From Paenibacillus montanisoli (lineage in GTDB: Bacteria > Bacillota > Bacilli > Paenibacillales > Paenibacillaceae), in assembly GCF_003268025.1 (NCBI RefSeq), contig NZ_QLUW01000004.1, positions 186,001 through 250,000 on the forward strand: DNA of 64,000 nt, in the 5' to 3' direction. The translations under genes and the position numbers were made by a program. The stretch's first letter is position 1; every line of letters begins with the position of its first letter. This document shows positions 25,623-31,941 of the stretch, piece by piece. Under the pieces are notes generated by a model. It saw nothing but the letters and a program-made list of their open reading frames with translations. It searched no databases and was not told the DNA's origin.

Positions 25623-27413
25623 GTCGTCGTGGCGTAGCCGCTGGATCGGAGTCACCTTGCTCCAAGCCTGCACATCCGTCACTTCGATAGGCTCCTGATA
25701 CGGCAAAATAATATCAAACGTCGTGCCTTCGCCCACGCGGCTGTTCACTTCGATGCTGCCCTGGTGATTATCGACGATTTTATAGGTGACCATGAGGCCA
25801 AGCCCCGTCCCCTTCTCCTTCGTCGTATAGAACGGCTGTCCGATCTTGGACAGCTGCTCCTCCGGAATGCCCGGACCGCGGTCGGCGATCCGCGCAATGA
25901 TCCGCGACTGGTCCCGCATACAGGTGACGGTAATGGTGCCACCGTCCTGCATCACCTCGATGGCGTTCTTAAGCACGTTGATGAAGACCTGCTTGAGCTG
26001 ATTCTCAACGCCCCGTACCCACAACGTTTCCTCGCTGAAATGCGATTCAATCTCGATGCTGTGCAAAATCGCCTGCGTCTCCAGCAGCGTGATCGTATCC
26101 CTCATGATCGTTCGGATGTCTTTATAAGCCATCTCGTAAATTTGCGGCTTGGACAGCATCAGCAGCTCGCTGACGATCGATTCGATCCGGTTGAGCTCCG
26201 ATTTCATGATGTCGTAGTAGTTTTTACTATTGCCGCGTCCCGAGGCAATGAGCTGAAGGAATCCCTTCAATGAGGTCAGCGGATTGCGAATCTCATGTGC
26301 GATGCCCGCCGCCAGCTGGCCTGCAACGTACAGCTTCTCGGAATTGATGAGCAGCTCCTCGTTCTTCTTCCGTTCCGAGATATCGCGAATAATGACTTGA
26401 AACACCGACTTCCCCGACAGCTTCGTGCTTGTCTCAATGACCTCCGTATGGAGCGGCTTTCCTTGAACCGTATACCAATCGAGCTCGATCGGGCTTTGCC
26501 TCGCCCGCTGCTTCGTCACCTGGAGCATCCGCTTCATCAGCGTATGATATTTGGGCTGCAGAAATTGGTAGACCGGCTTGCCGAGCATATCGCTTTCATC
26601 GTCCGCTTCAAACATATGCAGGCCGGAACGGTTGATGTATTCCCATTTCTCGTCATGAATGATCGCAATCATGTCGATCGATGTTTCGACCAGCAGCTTA
26701 TACCGCTCATTCATAGCCGTATAGCGGCGATCCACATAGCGGGCGACCAAGCTGAAGACGAAGATGACGAGCGTGGCAAGACCGAGCACGATCGAGAGCA
26801 GCTTCATGTAATCGTTTAGCCGGTCTGCCGTGAGCACCACCGAGTAGATAACCGTGACCATTTCCAGCCCGATCAGCTGCATGATGATGCCCGTGAAGCC
26901 GAGCAGCAAGCCCGCAAGCAGGATATAACCGTTCTTACGCTCGAAAATATAGAAAGAACAGGCCGTTCCAAAATAGCTAAAAAGGAAGCCTATGCACGCA
27001 AGGCTAATATCGATGCTGTATTCCTCGATTTGCGTGCTAAGCAAGGTGGAGTAGATCAACGAGCCTGTCCCAAGCGCCATCAACAGACTGCTGCCTAGTA
27101 AACGAACCGCGTGCGGCGCCCGGGAGCCAAGCAGCCTGAACGATCCGTAGGCGCTTGCCATAATGCCGAACAGCTTGACGATAATGGTCCAATCGAGCAT
27201 GATCATGGAGTTCGACGTCAACAAAATGATAAAATGGCTTACCCAAAGGCCGAGACCATAAACAAGCGCTCCGCTAAGCAGCCAGTATTGGCGCATGATG
27301 CGCAACATTTGGAGATGACCGATCATGCTGTACATGGTGATGGACGCAAACAAATTGATAGCAAGCGCCAGCGCCAGCAGCATCCACTTCTCGCCTATCA
27401 TTAGCTCGCTCAT
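25608..27413 (-). CDS. Membrane PAS sensor histidine kinase with MHYT-like N-terminus
   Basis: Start at ATG 27411-27413 (MSELMIGEKW), preceded by CGGAGAG. The 601-residue protein has about seven N-terminal helices (to about residue 230). Helix 2 contains GLGLWVSHFIILL, close to the MHYT-domain G.G.W.MHF pattern but with Ser in place of Met. A PAS domain follows (MIAIIHDEKWEYINRSG), then the H-box GIAHEIRNPLTSLKGFLQLI and the ATPase boxes (NVLKNAIEVM, DRGPGIPEEQ, GTGLGLMV). The H-box is that of sporulation-type kinases (KinA-E), and no response regulator is adjacent, which fits an orphan kinase of the Spo0 phosphorelay (inference). Confidence 0.9.
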   Translation of the reverse strand: MSELMIGEKWMLLALALAINLFASITMYSMIGHLQMLRIMRQYWLLSGALVYGLGLWVSHFIILLTSNSMIMLDWTIIVKLFGIMASAYGSFRLLGSRAPHAVRLLGSSLLMALGTGSLIYSTLLSTQIEEYSIDISLACIGFLFSYFGTACSFYIFERKNGYILLAGLLLGFTGIIMQLIGLEMVTVIYSVVLTADRLNDYMKLLSIVLGLATLVIFVFSLVARYVDRRYTAMNERYKLLVETSIDMIAIIHDEKWEYINRSGLHMFEADDESDMLGKPVYQFLQPKYHTLMKRMLQVTKQRARQSPIELDWYTVQGKPLHTEVIETSTKLSGKSVFQVIIRDISERKKNEELLINSEKLYVAGQLAAGIAHEIRNPLTSLKGFLQLIASGRGNSKNYYDIMKSELNRIESIVSELLMLSKPQIYEMAYKDIRTIMRDTITLLETQAILHSIEIESHFSEETLWVRGVENQLKQVFINVLKNAIEVMQDGGTITVTCMRDQSRIIARIADRGPGIPEEQLSKIGQPFYTTKEKGTGLGLMVTYKIVDNHQGSIEVNSRVGEGTTFDIILPYQEPIEVTDVQAWSKVTPIQRLRHDDENAS

Positions 27414-27596
27414 TATGACTCTCCGATAACGATAGATTTTTGGTAAATTAGGGCTTGAGAATTGGAATTCGACAGATTTCCAAATTATCCTTTTTTCCGC
27501 GACAGGAAAGTGACGGAATTGCCAGATGACGACAGCAAGGCTGTTGAATCGCCTCAAGGTGCGTTATAATATTGCATGTAAAGGAGAGGACTACAT

Positions 27597-28103
27597 ATGG
27601 TTAAAATTTTAAAAGAGTTCAAAGAATTCGCCGTCCGCGGCAACGTGCTCGATCTAGCCGTCGGGGTCATCATCGGCGGCGCGTTCGGCAAAATCGTCAC
27701 CTCGCTCGTCAACGACATCATCATGCCGCCGATCAGCAAGCTTCTCGGCAATGTGAATTTGGTCGATAAGTTTTTCATTCTATCCGAACTCAAAGCGGAT
27801 CAAGCGACGCCATCGACATTGGCCGAAGCCCAGAAAGCATCCATATCCGTTCTCGCCTACGGCAATTTCCTGAACGTCATCCTGGATTTCACCATCGTTG
27901 CGTTCTGTATCTTCCTGATCGTGAAGGGTGCCAACACGCTAAGACGGCTAGGTAATCCGGAGCCGGTGAAGGCGCCTGAAGAGCCTACGGAAAAGACATG
28001 CCCATACTGCTTGTCCAAAATTCCGATCAAAGCGACCCGCTGCGGCCACTGCACCTCCCACCTGCGCGACGAGCCGGCCGAGCTGCAGGAAGGCTTGTCC
28101 TAG
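27597..28103 (+). CDS. mscL: Large-conductance mechanosensitive channel with C-terminal zinc ribbon
   Basis: MscL pentamers open under membrane tension and release solutes on osmotic downshock. The N-terminal 115 residues are standard: amphipathic MVKILKEFKEFAVRGNVLDLAVGVIIG, first helix, periplasmic loop and second helix ILDFTIVAFCIFLIVKG. The C-terminal helix bundle is replaced or extended by a linker (PEPVKAPEEPTE) and a zinc ribbon with Cys135/Cys138 and Cys149/Cys152. Length is 168 instead of 130-150. AAAGGAGAGG precedes the ATG. The Nudix gene starts 3 bp after the stop. Confidence 0.93.
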   Translation: MVKILKEFKEFAVRGNVLDLAVGVIIGGAFGKIVTSLVNDIIMPPISKLLGNVNLVDKFFILSELKADQATPSTLAEAQKASISVLAYGNFLNVILDFTIVAFCIFLIVKGANTLRRLGNPEPVKAPEEPTEKTCPYCLSKIPIKATRCGHCTSHLRDEPAELQEGLS

Positions 28104-28106
28104 CCG

Positions 28107-28742
28107 ATGGCAGGCGAAGAACGCTTCGATTACTACGATGAGGCCGGCACATGGCTCGGGTCTGCCCCGCGCAGCGAGGTGCATGCCCGCGGGCTCTGGC
28201 ACCGCTCCATCCATTGCTGGCTGGTGCGCCGCGAAGGCGAACGCAAGCTTGTGCTGTTTCAGCGGCGCAGCACGGACAAGGATACGTTTCCGGGCTACTA
28301 TGACATTACCGCCGCCGGTCATCTGACGGCGGGAGAAACGATGCGGGAGGCAGCCCGCGAAATCGAAGAAGAGCTCGGCGTACCGGTTCCGTTCGAGACG
28401 TTGATTCCGCTTGGCGAAGCGCGCCATGAAGCGACCGGCTTCGCCAAGGGAGCCGCATTTATCGACCGCGAGATCAGCGGGGTGTTCGGCTTTGTTTACG
28501 ACGCGCCGCTCGCTTCGTTAACCCTGCAAGCGGAGGAAGTGGCCGGGGTGTACGAAGCCGACTTAAGCGTGATGATCGCGCTGTTTGACGGAGAGCGGGA
28601 TCACGCAGCGGCGGCCGGTTTCCGGCTTGATGCAGGCCGCCATCCGGTTGCATCCGAGATTCAAGTGAAGGCTTCTGAGTTCGTGACGAGGCCTTCAAGC
28701 TACTATTCCGGCGTGTTCCGCGCGTTGCTGCTCCACTTGTAA
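28107..28742 (+). CDS. Nudix hydrolase
   Basis: A 211-residue Nudix protein with the box AGHLTAGETMREAAREIEEE (about residues 71-90). The spacing between the first Glu and RE is one residue shorter than the textbook box, as in a Firmicute subfamily that begins with the DEAGTWLG.APR.EVH..GLWHR segment seen here and that also covers isopentenyl-diphosphate isomerase-like proteins. Substrate not deducible. It starts 3 bp after mscL and is probably cotranscribed; its terminator is at 28770-28795. Confidence 0.88.
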   Translation: MAGEERFDYYDEAGTWLGSAPRSEVHARGLWHRSIHCWLVRREGERKLVLFQRRSTDKDTFPGYYDITAAGHLTAGETMREAAREIEEELGVPVPFETLIPLGEARHEATGFAKGAAFIDREISGVFGFVYDAPLASLTLQAEEVAGVYEADLSVMIALFDGERDHAAAAGFRLDAGRHPVASEIQVKASEFVTRPSSYYSGVFRALLLHL

Positions 28743-29361
28743 GCAGCAGCGCCGTGCCGCTTGTATTGACGCCGCGCCGCATATGGCGCGGCGTTTCGCT
28801 TATATGCCCCCGCTTCGTGCCGAGGCCGGACTTGGAATACCGCGGCGGCGTGCTGGCTACCGCCCCTCTTCCTCCCCCGATGCTTTTCTGGCTTATGGCG
28901 CGCTCCCAGTTTTTATACCAGTTATCGAGCATCCCGTGAATTTGATAGAAGATCGTGCTTTGCGGCGCAGAATCGAAGTCGTTCATGATCTCCTCGCCGT
29001 ACAATTTTGCTGATTCTTGGTGCAAGCATCCGTGCAAGTTCGAGCCCTCGATGAATAAGCCGAGCTGATCCAGCGTAGCAAACGATTGCGGATTATTGAG
29101 AATGCGTGCTTCCGCCGATTTATTCCAACAGCGCGAATTTCGAATCGCTTCCGGTACGCTTTCCCATGGCGCGACAAGCTGCGGATCATAGCCCTGCTGG
29201 TGGTACCATTGCAGCGCTTTATTGATGAAGTATCTGTGAAACTGCATAAAGAGCGCGCCATACCCTGCGGGCAGCTGCGACGGGTGATCGTGGTGGTTGG
29301 CGTGATGCCATTGCAAATGCTCTTGCAGCAGCGATGCGGGAAAATTCGGAATTACCGGCAT
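28474..29361 (-). CDS. Tyrosinase-like protein with run-on C-terminus
   Basis: GTATAGGAGGG precedes the ATG (29359-29361) at 7 nt. Residues 1-155 look like a small tyrosinase-type domain: His-rich LQWHHANHHDH (19-26), FMQFHRYFINKAL (His42), LHGCLHQE (His110, His114) and STIFYQIHGMLDNWYKNW (His142), which correspond to the CuA-side FLPWHR and CuB-side HN..H..IFW.HH..ID..W patterns. One CuA His (eight residues before His42) is not evident, so type-3 copper activity is uncertain. After about residue 165 the frame becomes low-complexity, crosses the Nudix terminator and runs antisense through the Nudix gene: the original stop seems lost or a frameshift occurred; one frame over, a TAA follows right after the NWERA position. 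Confidence 0.6.
   Translation of the reverse strand: MPVIPNFPASLLQEHLQWHHANHHDHPSQLPAGYGALFMQFHRYFINKALQWYHQQGYDPQLVAPWESVPEAIRNSRCWNKSAEARILNNPQSFATLDQLGLFIEGSNLHGCLHQESAKLYGEEIMNDFDSAPQSTIFYQIHGMLDNWYKNWERAISQKSIGGGRGAVASTPPRYSKSGLGTKRGHISETPRHMRRGVNTSGTALLLTSGAATRGTRRNSSLKASSRTQKPSLESRMQPDGGLHQAGNRPPLRDPALRQTARSSRLSRLRTPRPLPPLAGLTKRAARRKQSRTPR
28770..28800 (+). terminator. Hairpin terminator after the Nudix gene
   Basis: Ten-bp stem ACGCCGCGCC/GGCGCGGCGT with loop GCATAT, followed by a short T-rich tail. It lies inside the run-on 3' part of the antisense tyrosinase-like frame. Confidence 0.7.
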
Positions 29362-29431
29362 ACATGTCCCTCCTATACCAACGTCTATTTCCAGTTAGTT
29401 TATGCCGCCGCATAAGGAGGGGTTCATAGCA

Positions 29432-29468
29432 AAAACAGGCCGTCTCACCGAAGTGAAACAGCCTGTTG
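29432..29468 (-). terminator. Terminator of the Cys-rich protein gene
   Basis: AACAGGC pairs with GCCTGTT around an inner TTTCAC/GTGAGA stem, followed on the minus strand by a short T tract. Confidence 0.75.
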
Positions 29469-29495
29469 CAGAGGAAGACGGTTCGCCAATTCAAA

Positions 29496-29891
29496 TCAGA
29501 AGGTGTTGCAATTGCCCATGGATACGCAAATGTCGAAGGTAATCCGCACGTCGCAGCATTCTCCGAATGTGCACGCGATACGAACGCATGCAAAACGGCC
29601 TTGGTGGAAGAAACAGACTACATGACAGTTTTCCCCGATCAGGTCTTCTACGACCTTGCGGTTTCTGCAGCGGATAGCCCGAACGAGTCTGGCCGCTTGC
29701 TCAGGCGAACGAAGCTGACAGAACAAATCCGCTAGATCTTGACCTGCCTCTTGGATTCCCTCTACAGCGCCATCGCGTCTTTTGCAGCAGTGGCTCCGGC
29801 TGCTGCGGTGCATGTCGTTCGACACGCGCGCGCTGCTGCGATTTTTTTTCTGAACCTTTTGCACACTCTTCACTTGTAATTTAATTGACAC
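29496..29891 (-). CDS. Cys-rich protein of unknown function (131 aa)
   Basis: Start at GTG 29889-29891, 7 nt after AAAGGAGG; an upstream ATG overlaps that site. The first 45 residues are basic and polar (Lys, Arg, Ser). The C-terminal half has nine Cys, including ENCHVVCFFHQGRFACVRI and CTFGECCDVRITFDICVS. The alternating Cys pattern and beta-strand character recall spore-coat or outer-layer proteins of Bacillales, but it is not one of the CotY/CotZ families I can recognise. Followed by a clear terminator, so it is a single-gene transcript. Confidence 0.65.
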   Translation of the reverse strand: MSIKLQVKSVQKVQKKNRSSARVSNDMHRSSRSHCCKRRDGAVEGIQEAGQDLADLFCQLRSPEQAARLVRAIRCRNRKVVEDLIGENCHVVCFFHQGRFACVRIACTFGECCDVRITFDICVSMGNCNTF

Positions 29892-29939
29892 CTGGTTTCC
29901 TCCTTTCAACGAACTACAGTAATCTATGAAAGGAGGGTT

Positions 29940-30232
29940 ATTCTGGTATAAGACAAGATACCTGCGTCAATCGCATAACCTGAAAGCCGCATTTCTTGCG
30001 TGAGCGCGAGCCTTCCATGATTATCGTCCACGAATTCAAGCCGTTTTTATGTCATGGGGGTACATTTGGCGATCAATTTGATTACTTCACAGATGGCTTA
30101 TTAGCTATGCGTCGCCCCGCATTTTCGGCATTTTGACCATCGATCAAGTCCGTACCACTTTCTCCGATGGAACAATTTGCACCATAGATTCACCGTTCAA
30201 ACCCTCCATCCTATGCGGCATTCTCAAAGTGT
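29940..30232. other. Intergenic stretch without a recognisable gene
   Basis: About 290 bases of lower GC than the surroundings. A 39-codon frame (30017-30136, plus strand) has no ribosome binding site, and a 115-codon plus frame at 30133-30480 is unlike any protein. No promoter or repeat was recognised. It may be decayed sequence at the edge of an accessory island. Confidence 0.5.
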
Positions 30233-30267
30233 ACAGCCCACCTCATGAATTGCATGGTGTGGGCTGT
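30233..30267 (-). terminator. Hairpin after the 35-aa peptide gene
   Basis: ACAGCCCAC (30233-30241) pairs with GTGGGCTGT (30259-30267); it begins 7 bases past the peptide's stop. Only a weak T tract follows. Confidence 0.6.
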
Positions 30268-30273
30268 TTGATG

Positions 30274-30381
30274 TCAATTAGCATCATAATTCAATTCGAT
30301 TGCCTCACCGTTGCTCCAATCCGGCAGACTAGGCGTTTCTGCACGTTTGGCGGTAGATATAGTAATGATAGCTTTCTTCAT
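30274..30381 (-). CDS. 35-residue peptide gene next to XRE regulators
   Basis: ATG at 30379-30381 lies 6 nt after AAAAAGGAGA; the frame runs 35 codons to TGA and ends just before a hairpin. The peptide starts MKKAIITIST, has a basic K12-R13 pair, a Pro/Trp-containing centre (TPSLPDWSNG) and an acidic end (AIELNYDAN). It has no Cys, no obvious membrane helix and no leader motif I know. A 16-bp perfect palindrome lies directly upstream (30401-30416) and an XRE regulator gene is 79 bp upstream on the same strand. Possibilities are a signalling peptide, a toxin of a small module or a modified-peptide precursor; no modifying enzyme is nearby. Confidence 0.55.
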   Translation of the reverse strand: MKKAIITISTAKRAETPSLPDWSNGEAIELNYDAN

Positions 30382-30400
30382 TGCAACATCTCCTTTTTAC

Positions 30401-30416
30401 CAAGTTTCGAAACTTG
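30401..30416. promoter_or_regulatory. 16-bp perfect palindrome, probable operator of the peptide gene
   Basis: CAAGTTTCGAAACTTG is fully symmetrical and sits five bases upstream of the peptide gene's ribosome binding site. Dimeric XRE repressors bind such sites; the adjacent XRE proteins are the natural candidates (inference). Confidence 0.6.
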
Positions 30417-30460
30417 CAACGTGATCTTGTACACCGGTGTTTGTTTTAGTTTGTTGAGTT

Positions 30461-30685
30461 TTAATCAACTTTTTTCTTAAAAAAAATATCATCCGTCAGC
30501 TGATGCAGGTCTACGCCGAATTTAGAAGCAATTGCTGGGAGGTGCTTCGCCTTCAACTCATTCTCGCCCGATTCGATTCTTGAATACCCGCCAGGCGTGT
30601 TGAGCCCAAGCGCTTTGGCCATTTCTTTCAAAGTTAGCTTATTAGCAATTCTCATGATCCGAAGATTCTCGTAATTGATCACCAA
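30461..30685 (-). CDS. XRE-family regulator (74 aa)
   Basis: A single helix-turn-helix domain: LRIMRIANKLTLKEMAKALG, then NTPGGYSRIESGENELKAKHLPAIASKFGVDLHQL, the standard Cro/C1 layout. No other domain, so it probably acts as a dimeric repressor or as an antitoxin-type regulator. Start at TTG 30683-30685, with GGAGGGG 10 nt upstream; GTG three bases on is possible. It has a near-consensus promoter (30736-30764) whose spacer holds a TAATCAA motif, suggesting autoregulation. The 35-residue peptide gene follows on the same strand. Confidence 0.85.
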   Translation of the reverse strand: MVINYENLRIMRIANKLTLKEMAKALGLNTPGGYSRIESGENELKAKHLPAIASKFGVDLHQLTDDIFFKKKVD

Positions 30686-30735
30686 ACGAACGCCACCCCT
30701 CCGAAAAAATTGAGCTTAAATCAAATAATAACTTA

Positions 30736-30764
30736 ATAATATTTGACGCATAATCAACTGTCAA
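30736..30764 (-). promoter_or_regulatory. Sigma-A promoter of the 74-aa XRE regulator with operator motif
   Basis: On the minus strand TTGACA (30759-30764), 17-bp spacer, TATTAT (30736-30741). The spacer contains TTGATTATG, the reverse of a TAATCAA motif that recurs at about 30718 (as AAATCAA), 30751, 30781, 30828 and 30466. Binding there would block the promoter. Confidence 0.7.
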
Positions 30765-30856
30765 CGTAAATATTGCTTTTTAATCAAGTCAATATTAAAT
30801 CCATCTCGTTGATGGTATGATATTTGATGAATAATCAAAATTTGAAGAGGTGGACT

Positions 30857-31258
30857 ATGTCCCTCGGTACTCGTCTAAAAGAACTTCGTCGAGCAAAAAA
30901 ATTAACGCAAAAGGAAGTTGCTAATCGTCTTGAAATAGATAATACGACGATCTCAAAATGGGAAGCTGACGTATATGAACCGAACACTGTTACCTTAGTT
31001 AAATTGGCCACTCTTTATGAAACGAGCGTGGATCAATTACTTGGCCGCGTACCATCAATCGACTATCAGAGAATGTTGAATAACCCCGCTCTTAAAGACC
31101 AATCCGCCGGCTATGAAGCGCCTGTCACTGGCCGCGTCCTCTATGGTGGTTCAGAACATTACACCGAGGAAGAACTTGCAATTGCTGACGCCGCTGCTAG
31201 AGCTGCTGTGGAGGCTTATCGCAAAGGGAAGGCAAGAGCACAGAAAAATGATCAATAA
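30857..31258 (+). CDS. XRE-family regulator with C-terminal extension (133 aa)
   Basis: Start at ATG 30857 (MSLGTRLKEL), 3-4 nt after AAGAGGTGG; an ATG 33 bases upstream has no site. Residues 1-65 are a Cro/C1 helix-turn-helix of the Bacillus SinR/Xre type (LTQKEVANRLEIDNTTISKWE, VDQLLGR). The 65-residue tail ends in an Ala/Lys-rich helix and resembles neither a peptidase nor a SinR dimerisation hairpin I know. It is divergent from the 74-residue XRE gene and shares its TAATCAA-rich control region. A GC content lower than in the flanks suggests acquisition. Confidence 0.85.
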   Translation: MSLGTRLKELRRAKKLTQKEVANRLEIDNTTISKWEADVYEPNTVTLVKLATLYETSVDQLLGRVPSIDYQRMLNNPALKDQSAGYEAPVTGRVLYGGSEHYTEEELAIADAAARAAVEAYRKGKARAQKNDQ

Positions 31259-31268
31259 ATGCAAAATC

Positions 31269-31286
31269 CCCCCTGCCTTTAGGGGG
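31269..31286 (-). terminator. Left flanking hairpin of repeat element copy B (faces left)
   Basis: CCCCCT/AGGGGG stem with loop GCCTTT; the T tract lies on the minus strand side (31263-31267). Its reverse complement shares GAGCCCCCTAA with the right flanking hairpin. Confidence 0.6.
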
Positions 31287-31288
31287 CT

Positions 31289-31600
31289 CCTGAATATTCT
31301 AACGGATGCTCCAGTGCTTATTTGCGCAAAAATACCCCTTCTTAAAATCTAACGGTCGCCAGAGGGGTTACTTGGCCCAAATCGGAAGAATTCGCTGCCC
31401 CAATCGCCAAATAGCGGTTCTGAGAACCGTTAGCCTTTCAAAAGAGCCATTTGAGGCTAAATAGCGTGCGTGGCAACCGTTAGCTATGCTCGCCAGCATG
31501 AGGCAATTTCGATTCACGAAGTCATTCATGATGTGGATGATTCCACGTTAGAAATCGACAAACAAGCCTGATGTCAGTCAAGCATCGGACTCGCGATTGA
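31289..31600 (-). repeat. Dispersed intergenic element, copy B (family 3, TAACGG)
   Basis: Reverse-orientation copy of the element at 16424-16716. It has TAACGG at 31300 and 31350 and CCGTTA at 31427 and 31477, each pair exactly 50 bp apart. Identity is highest in the TAACGG arms and in the outer AATCGAAATTGCCTCATGCT part. No gene inside. It lies between the XRE gene and tRNA-Thr, whose transcripts converge. Confidence 0.88.
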
Positions 31601-31624
31601 TCCTTATTACTTTTCGACAGCCTG

Positions 31625-31655
31625 AGCCCCCTAACTTTAGGGGCTATTCTCTTTT
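31625..31655 (+). terminator. Right flanking hairpin of copy B
   Basis: AGCCCC (31625-31630) pairs with GGGGCT (31640-31645) and runs into ATTCTCTTTT. It would end rightward transcription from the XRE gene after the element. Confidence 0.7.
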
Positions 31656-31677
31656 CAAGAGGAGAATAACAAAAAAG

Positions 31678-31704
31678 CGCGGTCCCGAAATCTCGGAAAC
31701 CGCG
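31678..31704 (-). terminator. Terminator of tRNA-Thr
   Basis: GCGGT..CCGA pairs with TCGG..ACCGC and is followed on the minus strand by TTTTTT (31671-31676). Confidence 0.88.
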
Positions 31705-31721
31705 ACGTTATTGGCTTTCAG

Positions 31722-31796
31722 TGGTGCTGGTGAAGGGAATTGAACCCCCGGCCTACGCATTACGAGTGCGTTGCTCTACCCCTGAGCTACACCAGC
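31722..31796 (-). tRNA. tRNA-Thr (anticodon CGT)
   Basis: A 75-nt cloverleaf read on the minus strand: acceptor GCTGGTG/CACCAGC, D-arm GCTC...GAGC, anticodon stem ACGCA/TGCGT around loop CTCGTAA (anticodon CGT), T-arm CGGGG/TTCAATT/CCC(T)T, discriminator A and encoded CCA. It reads ACG codons. A terminator follows directly. Confidence 0.96.
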
Positions 31797-31941
31797 ATAT
31801 GTCACTATATCCCGTCTGCAAGGCGGTGACTTTTTTAATATACTGCATCATTTTACTATAGTCAATCCTCATTCGACCCCGCTTAGCAAGGACAAGTTTC
31901 CCCCCGCGATTGGACGCGGGGGACATGTCTATCGGGCCGTA

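Noticed and set aside
28107..28742. Nudix box judged defective because one residue is missing between Glu and RE
   Set aside because: The shorter spacing occurs in a known Firmicute Nudix subgroup with the same N-terminal segment, so it is probably not a defect.
29219..29593. 124-codon minus frame overlapping the tyrosinase-like gene start
   Set aside because: Overlaps two better supported genes in other frames, runs through a terminator hairpin and has no start signals.
30017..30136. 39-codon plus-strand frame
   Set aside because: No ribosome binding site and no recognisable motif; noted only as part of the empty region.
30133..30480. 115-codon plus-strand frame in the XRE island
   Set aside because: No ribosome binding site, protein-like features absent, and it is antisense to the better supported 35-codon gene.
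29900..31800. Integrated phage or genomic island at tRNA-Thr
   Set aside because: No integrase, no direct repeat of the tRNA 3' end was seen, and no structural phage genes are present; only two XRE regulators suggest mobility.
31901..31922. CCCCCGCG/CGCGGGGG hairpin downstream of the sensor kinase as a terminator
   Set aside because: A perfect 8-bp stem, but no T tract on either side; kept only as a possible weak terminator.
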